This document shows positions 9,096-20,010 of a stretch of 64,000 nucleotides of DNA, one piece after another. The stretch spans positions 124,001 to 188,000 of the forward strand of contig JAHEWK010000024.1 in NCBI GenBank assembly GCA_020740775.1, read 5' to 3'. Under the pieces are notes generated by a model. That model did no database searches. It saw only the letters and a program-made list of their open reading frames with translations, and was not told where the DNA came from. A program made the translations under genes and the position numbers. This DNA is from Ilyonectria destructans. Lineage: Eukaryota; Ascomycota; Sordariomycetes; Hypocreales; Nectriaceae. Position 1 is the first letter of the stretch; the number at the start of each line of letters is the position of its first letter.

Positions 9096-11896
9096 CAGTG
9101 TTGCTAATAATATAAACAATACGTATATTGGCAATATGGACCCCTCGCAATATTATTGTATCGTCAGGGGGTGCATATTATATTACCCAATATGAACATG
9201 GCCGATATTGTATTGTATTGCCAAGAATCCAATATATTGGCAGTGTAACAATATATCCCATATATTACACGTGACCTTTATTATTCACCTGCCGTGGCTA
9301 AAATATCATCACCTTGAAAATCTCGAATCCCAAACCATGACTTCAAGCACTCCAATGCTTCAATTACATCACCCCCAAGTCGATTTCGACGGTCCGTAAT
9401 TGTTATCTTCGCCCCAGAGAAGAGTCGTTCAGGCTCGGCAGATATTGTAGGAATTGACAGTATATCCACGGCCATTTTGCTCAGGTTAGGGTAGTTTTTT
9501 TGCTGTGTCTCCTCTAGCTACTATGTAAGGGCGCTTATAAACCTATAAACCCATTCAGACTTATAATAATGCTTATACTTATCTGTAATAAGTGCTAGTT
9601 GTAGATGCTTATTTCTCCAATTCAAGAACTCATTCGTAGTCGTCGACGGGATCTGAGATAGAGGAAGTTGCGGTTCCACAGGTTTATATTCATCCCACAG
9701 TGTCTCCATCAACTTCTTTGACGACTCAGCCCACTCTTTCTTCCAGTTCTCGTGTATGTAGTGCCATTTATGCGAAGGGTGCAGCACAATCGCAGCAACG
9801 TAGGCAGGCGACTCGTCAGTAAGGCGATAGTACTTGTCCATTTTCGCCCATCCCGAGTTATATATCGGTGCCATAATCCGGTCGTCGATATATGCCTCCT
9901 TTCCTGCTTCGAATTGTGCTAATATAAAGTCTATAGCTAAGAGGATATTGTTGAGGGTTGCAAACGATGACTCGAGAGCCTTGGTAGTCATTTTGAGCTT
10001 CTCTAAAAAGGATTTAATCTTCTCGAGGATGATTCAGTCCTCCGAAGAGAGCTTGTCTCCAGTGCAATCTGCTTCTGCCTATTTGTTAAAATACCCGTCG
10101 ATTATATTCCTAAGATGTAAGGCCGCTTGTAGTATAATATACTACGAACTCCACCTTATGTCGTTATCTTGCGTAAGCTTGTGGTTATAGCTAAGAGCTA
10201 TAAACTTCTGGCAACGCTGAACACTTCATTGAATGAAAACGATAAAGTTATGAAGCTTGCCAAGAGGACCCTTTTGCTGCTATGCCTCGATCTCCTTTAG
10301 CGTCATATTATATGTATCAGGATCGTTGTATTTGAGCTTCTCATTGTCGGTAACAAAGAGGAAAGCTTTGGCGGCGAGGTTGAAGATATAACCTTAGCAG
10401 CAAAGGCGGTGAGATCTGGGGTCGTATTGAATATTAAATCGGCGCAGAAGGCCTATGAATATTAGGACAAATTCGAAGAAATAGTGCGTCGTACTGACCA
10501 AGAGAAAGAAATCTCATTATTGTATCGTTATTACCTGCATTATCCATCACGAAATATCCAAGTTTTAAAGCAAATCCCTAATTATCAATTACTTCCAAAA
10601 CTGCCGCTGCAAGGTGAGAACTATCGTGCTTACTGTCGATATCTTTCAAGGCCAAGACATGGTATTCCAGCTGACCGTCTTTCCTAACATAGTGAGCGAC
10701 TACGCCTAAGATGGCCAAAGAGTTGGGAGAAGTCCAAAGGTTGCAGCTGATATGAATTCTTAACTTCGCCGACTGTATGCACTGCTTGACCTTCTCCTTC
10801 TGGTCTTCATACTGCTATATGATCTATTTCCTAATGGTCTCGTGCGTATCTGGAAGCTAAGTATCGATATCGTTATTAATGTAGGCTAAGAGTGCCCGGA
10901 ACTCTGGGCATTCCACAAGCCGAAATGGGAGAGAGCAGGCCGTAATAAACCTCACGTACAACACTTCGAGCTGGTCAGGGTCGATCGAATCTCCGGATTG
11001 ATCGTTGAGCCGACGGCGTTTGCGGGGATTTTCTTCTGCTGCAGCACGAGCTTGTTCGAGAATCGTTCGTATCGTTGTCACTTTAGCTGTTCGCGGGGCT
11101 CCTTTTGGCAGACCGTGGCCGTCAGGAGGAGGGTCCATAAGATGTTTTGCGGGAGCCGCAGTACCCCCAGAACAGGCATAGGTTCTGTTACAATATTTGC
11201 AGCGCCACTCTTCTTTTTCGGTCCGCTGATTGTAGTATCTCGTCTCTGTCTCCTCGTCTGGCATATGAGAGAAGACCCATGATGTTCTGGTCTTGGTAGA
11301 GGAGGTTGTGGAGGCTGTGCAAGGTCGAGATTTGGACGTTTGGCTTTCGTCTAGGCCATGTAACTGCTGGCTGGAAAACTCCGAAAAGTCGACTGAAATT
11401 GACGACTCTCTTCGTTGTGGCCATTTTACAAAAGGGAGGCGTTGTTGAGGCATGGCGGTAAGTCCGTCTAGGCTTGACAGTGATAAAGAAAATGGCCAGA
11501 GGTGACGATGGCCAATGTCGACAGGCAACCACTGGTAGGCCCAGCCCAACATAGTCCGTACCAATCGTACCTCCCCTGACGCGTGGAAGAAACGCGTGGT
11601 CGCGTGTTAGGTCTGGTTGTCAATAAAGATGCGTGTTGAGGTGAATGCTAGCCAATAAAATGCCAAGTATCCCTGTCGCTGGTATAGGGTAAGGCCTGCC
11701 TGGCTACTGTCAAGAGGCAATTTCGCCCCAGGACTGACAACCCAATATAAATAATATATTGCCAATATGGACATCCTCATATTATATTGTCACAATATCA
11801 AAATCTTCATATCATATTGTCACAATATGAGAAAGTCCATATCATATGGGTTATATTGCAATATACTACTTTATTGCCATATTATTAGCAACACTG
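9096..11896 (-). mobile_element. hAT transposon (2801 bp) inside the Crypton
   Basis: The ends are perfect 18-bp terminal inverted repeats, CAGTGTTGCTAATAATAT at 9096-9113 and its complement at 11879-11896. They are flanked by the 8-bp duplication CAGATACC (9088-9095 and 11897-11904), as expected for hAT. Both ends carry subterminal CAATATTG-like repeats (9120-9260 and 11740-11870). Removing the element and one duplication copy rejoins the Crypton reading frame exactly (GCG CAG ATA CCA GAC). The internal transposase on the minus strand is decayed. Confidence 0.93.
9281..11564 (-). pseudogene. Decayed hAT transposase with BED zinc finger
   Basis: Three minus-strand blocks remain. Block 11564-10857 holds a BED-type finger (EEWRCKYCNRTY then a histidine pair) and a helical RTILEQARAAAEENPRKR linker. 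Block 9991-9521 holds the middle of the transposase (YIDDRIMAPIYNSGWAKMDKYY, then AAIVLHPSHKWHYI). Block 9475-9281 holds the dimerisation motif (DILSIPTISAEPERLFSGAK). Stops and frame changes fill 10856-9992, so the element cannot make its own transposase. Which ATG was used is unclear; 11564 and an internal Met are both possible. Confidence 0.8.
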
Positions 11897-13871
11897 CAGA
11901 TACCAGACCACACCGCCGTAGCCTGGGCTGAACGAGATCGGATATCTATCGGCAGCGCCTTACGGACCCAGGTCGACTTTCTGTTCGGGAATCACATGTT
12001 GCTACGGTCGAGTAACCGGCTCCCGATGGAACTGGCGGACTGCTTTTGCCTCGGCCTTCCAAACGAAGGTCTCAAAACTGAAGGATTTACTACGAAGGCG
12101 CTGATCGTTGTGATGAACGGCGGGAAGACGAACCAACACGGGCGGATGGAATACGGCGCTGCCCTCCGCCACCGAGATCCGAGATCCTGTCTTATCGGCG
12201 CCTTAGCATTCTTTTTCTTCTGGCGTTGGCAGGCAGAAAAGGCTGAGAAATTTCCAGTCTTTGGAAAAAGCGAAGACTGGTACGGGATAAAGGTCCTGCG
12301 GCGGTCAGCGAAGGAGCCAAAAGGTTAGTGTTGTGTTGTGCCACCGCGTAACTTCGCCCTCCGTCCCCAACACTTCCTGATTATTATATAGCTCCCCTCT
12401 CGTATCAGACTGCTCGTGACTGGACCTCCCGCTTCTATGAGAAGGCAGGTATCAAGGTCAGCAAAGTCAGCCACGCGCCTCGGGTAGCCGGCACGCAGAA
12501 TGCAGATATTGCAGGCGTGGCCGAAGGTCAGGTACGTAGTGCAACTAGGTATAGCGGATGTCATTATAGCACTGGGTATATCTGAACTGTGGAAATTTGT
12601 ATGGAGGAATCGCAAATTCGGCTAAAGTCAGCCAAAATTGCATATTCAGCCATAGTAAAGTGGCCACGCTTACACAGCCCCCTGCCTATTACACGATCCT
12701 ATCTACTTTTACACCTACTCTAACTAACTGCTCACAGATTCGCCGGGCGGGCAGGTGGAATAACGGGGATCAGATGACTGGCTGTTACCTTACCTCCCTA
12801 CCGTTCGAGTTTATGCGGGCAGTGGCCGACTTTGACCCAGAGTGGTCAGGAACCTACTTTGTGCCACGTGCTACTGTGCGACCGCCTGCCTCCCTATTAG
12901 CTCAGGTCTGGCCTGAACTAGATAAGTGGAAGGCAGCACACGATGACCCTGGTTCGAAGGAAGCCGTAAAGCTCGGCGTTGAACCCAATATGGCTGCCGG
13001 TGCTTTTCTGGAACTACTGGAGTGGCTACGAGAAGTGGTCCTGCAGGACGCGGTTTTCCTACGCGAGCACTACCCTTTCCACCCCATCTTCGAAGAGCCG
13101 GTCTTTCGCTGTTCGGAATTCGCAGCGTTCGCGGTCCAAATCAAGGACGCTTGCAAACGTGCGCAGGAGGTATCACACGTCACGGCCATTCAGAAAGCAG
13201 TCCCGGTAGTCGCAGCTCAACTTCGAACCGTAGCCGCCCAGCAATTGGCGGCTGAGCAACTAGCTCAACAGAGGTACACTGAGCTGATGGCAGCTAGTCA
13301 GATCCTAGTCACCAAGATGGACGACCTGACTGGCGGTTCCTTTACAGTCACGTGGACCCCTGGAAGGTCTAAGGCTACCTTGCAATGGGAGGTGCACGCC
13401 GGCCATGAACCACGTCAGCAGAGGCGCCGTGTATCCCGGGAAACTACTCCCACGCCCTTGGCCCGACCCGTTCATACTACTCCTCCCACACAATCTGCGC
13501 CTGCGCCAAAGGAGGGTCAGGGAAATGGGGAAGCCAGTCAGTCAGTTGCAGAAAGATCTCAGCCCCCGAGCTATAAGCTCCCGCGAGCTGTTAAGACGGT
13601 TCAGGATCTGCTACGTTTGTGGCGCCACGGCCTAGGCGGAATGCCCTCTGTGGATAGCCTTGAACGTGACTGGGGAACCCGCTGGCGACCATACTCTGAA
13701 AAGCAGTATTTCTCTACTAGAAAGATGATCATTGACGAGGTTGCTCGGCGGGCTGCAGCACAGCATATCGCGGAGGACGTAGTAGCGAAGCAAATGGATG
13801 TGGAACGGGATTCTAATTCGCTTGACAAAGTATTCAAATCCATTAGAAACGACAGGAAGGCCAGGAATTAG

Positions 13872-14836
13872 TATAGAAGTCTGATAATTAGGTATTACTG
13901 TAGATCGAAAATCAGGAGTTTATTGACTTGCTGCAAAATGTTTGTTTTTCAATGTGTAAGTGACTTGGCGCTGCAGGCGGGCGAAATTTTAACCCACCAT
14001 AGCAACTGAACCAAGCTACTCCACGATATGAAAAGACGTGCATTTATTTGATCACCGGAATAGGCGCCATCGAACGGTATAGCTTTCACCCTCGTACATC
14101 CAGTATTTCGGTCCCAACGGTGTCGCGGAGTTGACATCCGTACTTTGGGGGGCGATGTCAAGGGCCTTGCGGTAATCTGCGGGGTCGGCGGGCGACCCCG
14201 CACCAAAAAAGACCTGTGACATCCACTTGTTGTCACATCCAGTATGTAAGCCATTACTGCACTGAGCATTGGCGGAGTGTTCATTCCCTTTTGCCGCAGT
14301 GGCAAAAATGCAACAGCTGTCCCCTACATCGAGGGCGAGTTGCTGCTGGCACAAAGTAAACAAAAAACACGGTTCTGCTACTCTGCATTGCTACGTTTGG
14401 GCAGTGATCGCATAACGCTGGAATGGCTTCTCTCAGAGGCTCTCATAAAATGGGGTCCCATGGCGGGTCTATCGTTTGCTGGATCAACCGCTGTCCTGAA
14501 CGAGTACGCCGCTTTTGAGATTCTGACATGTTGCACTTCATACTTGACCACCTATCATTTGACAGCACAGTCCATCTTGACGACAATATCCGTTGTGGCT
14601 TGGCAAATGCCCTTCTCCATTAACGTCGCCGGCAGCTACCGTATCGGAAACGTGGGAAGCCGCTGGTCTGGTCAGAGGCTGGATATACCTCCGTACATAC
14701 CTTGCGCAGCCGCGGAAGTTCCTCGTTGTTGTAAGGCCGACTAACATATCGGAAGTGTTTCTCTCCAAGACACGCACACGTCCCCCCGATGACAGTGGGT
14801 TCTCCCAAGTTGCAACCCAATCTGGGCATGCGAAGC
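13872..14836. other. Region between Crypton and NLR, possible small gene remnant
   Basis: On the minus strand 14363-14052 encodes about 100 residues with cysteine spacing like a small secreted protein (SCCIFATAAKGN, then NGLHTGCDNKW) ending YTVRWRLFR, but it lacks a signal peptide and a clear upstream exon. It may be the last exon of a broken gene. The rest, 14364-14836, holds nothing I can support and should contain the 3' untranslated end of the NLR. Confidence 0.3.
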
Positions 14837-15361
14837 TCAACCAACCGACTCATCATCCGGCCTCCCAAGCCCATACTCCTCAAACAGCTCCAACACCTTC
14901 TTCGCCCCCGGGCTCTCGCTCTTCGGCGCATACTCCAAGGGCGTCCTCCTATCCTTGTTCGTTACCTCCAAACTCGCCCCCATCTCCACCAGCAGCCTCA
15001 TTGCCTCGGCCTGCCCTTCCTCCGCCGCGACATGCACGGCGCGCCGCCCGCGCCGGTCAGCCTGGTCGAGGTCCGCGCCCTGCTGCAGGAGTGCCAACAA
15101 CACGCTCTCGTACTCCTCGTGGTGCGATGCGACGTCGCCCTCCAGCAGCGCAAACACCACGGGGCGGCCATCCTGCGCGTCCACCGCCCGCGGGTTTGCG
15201 CCGTAGCGCAGCAGCAGGCGCACCACCGGGCGGTGGCCGGCCCGCACGGCGGCGTGTAGCGCCGACTCGCCGCGCTCGTCCAGGGCGTCGACGAGTGGGT
15301 TGGCACCGTAGGAAAGGAGGAGGCGCACGTAAAAGAAGACGTCGTGCTTGTGGAACGGGTT

Positions 15362-15405
<44 letters not shown>

Positions 15406-18400
15406 TCTCAGGCCACCCGTGGCTTTGGATGGCGCGGTGCAGCACGGGGACTTTGCCGCCGTCCATGTAGTTGATATCAGCGTGCTGCTGAAGGAGGAAC
15501 AACACGACCCTGGGCTTTCGCTTCTGGATGGCGTGGATCAGTGCTCGGCCTAGGCGGGACGTAGGCGTGCCTTCGTCACCGATAACGCACTTTGCGTAAT
15601 GTTGTGCGAACATACTGGCGCTGGCACTTATACCATCTATGGCGTTTTGCTTTAACGCGTGTTCCAAGAGAGAAACGAAGACTGTGCCATGACCGTTGAT
15701 CATCGCGTAGTGCAGAGGTGTTTGATGCTGATTATCCGACGCAAAAACAGAGGCTCCGGCATCGAGAAGAAGTCCCACAATGTCGTTGAATCCCCCCTTT
15801 CCTGCTTCGTGAAGTGGGCTACTTCCTCGAATGTCTGTATTGGTCACGAGTGGCGGGTTTTGGTTAACTATAATTTTAACCTGGTCGGTGAATCCTAGGC
15901 GTGCGGCAACCTGAAGTTCAGACATGGATTGAATCCAGCGGCGTAGCTCTTTCCAATTGAGTGACGATTCTGACGCGTCCTTTGTCAAATACGTTGCCAG
16001 AAGCGCCACTATGGTCAGCCTCTCCTTCGCATTGACCAGCTGCGAAGCGAGCGCTGACATTTTGGACGCCTGAGACAAGGTCTTCTTCCAGACATCTTCG
16101 GCTGTATGTCGTGAGCCAGAACCACCATTGGATTTCACCTCTTCTGTTGTCGGGTTTGACATTTTCATCTCCACCGCGGTGCTCAAGCCTCGTTCGTCGG
16201 TCTGATTTGCTGAACCATCCTCAACGAAAGTTTTGACAGGCCCGGGCGGCAACACAGCGCTTCGTTCTCGAGGGCCATAGGAGGATGTGGTTGGCAGCGC
16301 CGCCCTGTAGTAGTAGCCACAGCAAAGAACTGCGTGGGCGAGAAACTGATGATCCTTTAGTAGGCGCGCCACACTGCATTCTTCTACTAGGTCTTCCGTT
16401 TCCACGTCGATGTCCAGCAAGTATCGGATGCAGTAAATGGTTATCTCAGTGAGAACATCGTTCGACGACGGAGACAGAGGAAGCCCTTTTCGTTTCGAAG
16501 ACGAGCGCCAAAAGGCCTCTGCCTCGCTTCTGACCTCATCGGAAACAAATCGTATGGAGAGGGTACCCGGATCAACGACGACGAGACCGACAAGCCGTTC
16601 CGTCACAGTACTCCATTCCCAATCCTCATAAGGTGACTTCAGCTTCCTAGGAACTGCTAGAAAGTGTTCACAAATCCTAGGAATTGCGGTGCGGATGTCT
16701 GGTACTGAAAGAGGTTCCTTTGTTGATGCTAACCAAACCAGAGTTATCTTTGCTGGCAGCGCATCGATTGCGTTGTCTCTTTCTAGAAATTGGAGACACT
16801 GCGAGATGAGTTGGCTTAGCTGTAAAGATGTGCTTTCTTGTATGTCTGAAATCAAGCTTAAGAGTTGGGTACGTGGATTTTGGACGGCCCACATCAGCTT
16901 GTTCCTCCCTCTCTTAGCATCTCGCACTGAGTTGAGAAGAATATTGACGTATAGGTTAGCCGTGGTGAAGCTGCCCCGTCTTTGTTAAACATGATTCTCT
17001 CCGCGTCGCTAGAGAGTGCACTTACCTTCCCTGGCACTTCTTGGCTATAAGTCGTGGGAGGTCCTGGGGTGTGGCCTGGTAGTCGCTTTCCATAGGTTGG
17101 ATAGGGTGAACGAAGACATCGAAGAAATCCTCCAATCGAAACCGAATAAATAATTCGAGATCTTCGAGGTTGTAATTAGGGACATGAAAATGGATGCTGT
17201 CAGTTAGAATCATATCATTTCGGCTTGTCAAGAACAACCTGCACTTCATTTCGTGGAGTTTGCTTAGGACGTGTAAGCAGTCATCATACCCCGACGGGCC
17301 CATATTCCCTTTATCCCATGCGTCAATAACGATGAATACGTTTTCTTCTATGTTAGAGATGACCTTGCAAAGGGCATCGAGAAGGATGCTCAAGGGACGG
17401 CAAGGCCTTGCTTCCGATGTGGTGTTGAAGTCCTCGGTATTTTTCAGAGTGTAGGTGAGATTCTTCGTGGATCTGACAGGGCCATCTACATCTGCGAAGC
17501 CATCAGCCTCGCTAGATATGGTTAAGTTCCTCGAGTGAGGGGTCTCATGAGATTCAGTGTCCCGAGGTACTCGGGGCTCTGTGGCTGAGTCGACGAGGTT
17601 GCCTTGACTCCCAGTCGTTGGTGGATCGCTGGTTACAGCGCCGGGATCTGCGGTGGTTGTTTCCCGGTGAGTAGCAATAGGTATCACCTCAGCATCCCCG
17701 GGCTTCGCATTACCGACATTCTGCACTCCATCTGTAGATGGATCGATAAGAAACGGACGGTACGTAGCGAGGTCATCATCTTCGAGGATGTGCCCTAGGT
17801 CGCAGAGTTGTCGAAGAAGACTGAGCACCAATCTGTCGGCTGAATGCGCGCCGCCGAGGCCGAGATAGTAGTAGGCACGTACACTACTGTTCATAGTGAG
17901 CGTATCGATGACGCCTGATCTATATAGATTCAGGTGAGTGCTTTGCTTACGCCGAAGCAGGACCAGCGTCCGGCTATCGAGGGGATCCTTACGCAAGGGT
18001 ACTTTTGCCAACGCCGGAGCCCCCCCAACATAGCAACGCCTTGTACTTGTCTGGTGGTGCGAAGAGCCATTGGTACAAGAATTCCTCGCGGTTAAGAAGC
18101 CAGGAGCAAGTACCGTGGATTCTCGTCTCTTGAAAATGCTGATGACGTCTCAAGTTGCAATCGTTCATTGAATAGTCATAGTATGGGTTGAATCGATGCT
18201 CCATGGTGCTTGGTATGGCTTGCAAGATATCTTTTAGAACGTCCTCGCTCACTCGGCGTACGACACTCGACTCAGTTCGGTCTTCGGCATTCTTAGCGCT
18301 CCGTAGCCGCTTGGATTTCCTGAAAGGGGTTTTTTTGTTATGTTATCAAACGGTGGAAATCTTTAATGGAATATAGACTTACTTCGTGTATTGTGGGTCA

Positions 18401-19068
18401 TTCCCACGATTAGCTAGCCTTTGTAAATTCATTTGCAAGTCTCGAACTTCGTCTGAGTGAGTCTGCTCGAGAGCTGCGGTGATCTCCATCGAAGCAAGGA
18501 CTAGACTCAGACTCTGTTGAACGGCTTGAACCTTTTCTTGCAATGCTTTGACTGACGCAGGGACCTGAGCGGTGACCATAGCAGTGACGTTGGTATATTT
18601 TAAGAGCTGTGGTCGACCTAGCACATGCCTAAGAGCCAACTTTTTGCTGCTAATGTTTTGGCGAGAACCTAACAGCTCTTTCAGATTTTCGCCAAGCTCT
18701 GACAACTTTGACTTGAGGAATTCGAGGTCAACAACCAATGGAGCGTACGTGGGTCCGGATCGTTTGGTTCTGGCGCCGTGTAAGCTGTTCGTGACACTGA
18801 TCCCCGCTTCACCTATATCTCTACAGCACACCTTCAGTTTCGACTCCCCAGATTTTGGTCCAGTTCCAGGGTGGGTCGACAACCGACCGAGTAGTTCTAG
18901 AGTGGAGCTTCTTATCGAATCTAGCTCGGTTGAAAGCCATGAAGAGATGGTTCGGTGATGGGAGGAGGCTTTGGATGCGTCTTGTGATTTAGGCTCACTC
19001 ATCATAGTGACCGTCTCTGCGAATGCCTCATGCATTGTCGCGATACCGATTATCACAATCTTCGGCAT
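14837..19068 (-). CDS. NACHT-ankyrin NLR (STAND receptor), apparently intact
   Basis: Four exons, 19068-18383, 18319-17993, 17919-17026 and 16970-14837, with GT-AG introns of 63, 73 and 55 nt, give 1346 residues. Residues 1-230 are a helical fungal STAND N-terminal domain. Residues about 300-330 have the family's YYDYSMNDC...EFLYQWLF lead-in, followed by Walker A GGSGVGKST. Walker B is FIVIDAWD (about 537) and the sensor is RLFLTSRND. A winged-helix region follows, then from about residue 1000 ankyrin repeats (SSPLHEAGKGGFNDIVGLLL, QTPLHYAMINGH, ESALHAAVRAGHRPVVRLLL). Such proteins sense ligands through the repeats and oligomerise through NACHT, in heterokaryon incompatibility or innate defence. 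Two oddities: a low-complexity linker of about 90 residues within NACHT before Walker B, and a 15-Asp run inside the ankyrin region. Confidence 0.88.
15362..15406. repeat. (GTC)n microsatellite encoding poly-Asp in the NLR
   Basis: About 15 perfect GTC units on the plus strand, read on minus as GAC, place 15 consecutive aspartates between two ankyrin repeats. A length-variable tract inside a ligand-binding region could alter repeat spacing. Confidence 0.9.
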
Positions 19069-20010
19069 CCATGAATCTCCCGGGAGTTATATTCGAAAAC
19101 TTTGGCCCGAGTCCCTTCAAGAAGAGAAGATTGCGGGATGTGCCTTGAGTGTGCCTTGAGGCGTGTGCCTTGAGGTGAGGAATGGAAAGACGAAAAGTCT
19201 TCTTCTGCCGAACCCGCGATTTTTATCGGGCTGCTTTCCTACTTCTTATTGGTCAAAAACATGCCGCTGTCCCATTGGTTGGCTGTGCCTTTCCCTCGTG
19301 CAGTTGTGGCTGTTGTTCTTTTCCTCACTCCCTGTTTCGGGTGCGGAGCTTCGTACTCTGAACCCCCCCCCTCCTCCAAGTCCTTTCCTTCCCCTCCCAA
19401 ACTCCGGTCCCTCGATTCGGACCTCAATGATTCGCACTGTTCAAGGCTGCCTGTTTATTCTCCCGCCTCACGAGGCACTTCATCGCGACGGGCTGCGCGA
19501 TGATCAAGGGTAGATGCTAGGGGAATGCGTGCCAGCAACCGCAAATACCATCCATCCCGTAGACGTCACACCAATGAAAAGCTGTGGACGAACCCACCCG
19601 TCCACAGTTGGCCAGTATTCCTGTCCCACTCAGGCCATCGTGTTGCGGCTGGCGCATACGTCATGCAGAATTGGATGTCCCATACCTGAACTCTTGTAGC
19701 ACCCTGTGGTTGTCTTCGCGAAACGCAAGGCGATCACTAACGACTAGTTCGCCTCACAGTTAGCCTCGGGTTCCAGGGTCGTGGGCCGCGGGCAGCTGTT
19801 GAGTTTGCGGACTGAGCCGAGCGCACAGCGACTTTGATGCAACTACCAGTCACTGAAAATGTTGGTCTCCCTCCGCCTGCCATCTTATGTACTGTAACAA
19901 TAGTTGCTAGCTATGGTAAGCCTTTGCTAATACTTACCTAACCAGGAATGATGCTGCAGGTTGAAGGTGATAGTGGCGCTGGAGGAGGAAAGTACAGTGT
20001 CTCAGCTTCT
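19069..20010. other. Intergenic, upstream of the NLR
   Basis: The first 150 bases should hold the NLR promoter. ORFs at 19163-19513 are proline-rich low-complexity reading and not supported. At 19880-20010 a splice-like acceptor (acctaaccag, 19938-19947) leads into an open stretch that continues into the arm of the AT island. Confidence 0.4.

Larger units (their letters stand above)
8253..13871 (+). pseudogene. Crypton tyrosine recombinase gene, split by a hAT insertion
   Basis: Six coding pieces keep one frame: 8253-8387, 8484-8721, 8792-9095, [hAT], 11905-12323, 12392-12531 and 12738-13871, together 789 codons. Introns end GT-AG; the first (8388-8483, 96 nt) is itself open, so it may be retained. 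The order is an N-terminal DNA-binding helical part (NTLRNYKPKQKEW, SVRGYVSAIQKLYDEQK), a Ndc10-domain-II-like catalytic core, and a C-terminal GCR1_C-type domain (VQDLLRLWRHGL near residue 690). Catalytic residues are visible: LLRSSNR and GKTNQ, HAPR (about 393-396), GRWNN (about 418-421) and the nucleophile tyrosine in GCYLTSLP (about 429). Apart from the hAT no stop or frameshift was found, so the gene was probably intact when the hAT entered. Cryptons move by recombination through circles. Confidence 0.85.

Noticed and set aside
13949..14305. 118-codon minus-strand frame after the Crypton
   Set aside because: It overlaps the more protein-like frame at 14052-14363 and has no features of its own.
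14593..15474. Long Arg/Pro-rich open frames on the plus strand over the ankyrin region
   Set aside because: They are antisense shadows of a GC-rich coding exon; composition and lack of domains show the minus-strand ankyrin frame is the real one.
19163..19513. Proline-rich 116-codon frame upstream of the NLR
   Set aside because: Low-complexity C-rich sequence read by chance; no homology-like pattern and it lies in the probable promoter.
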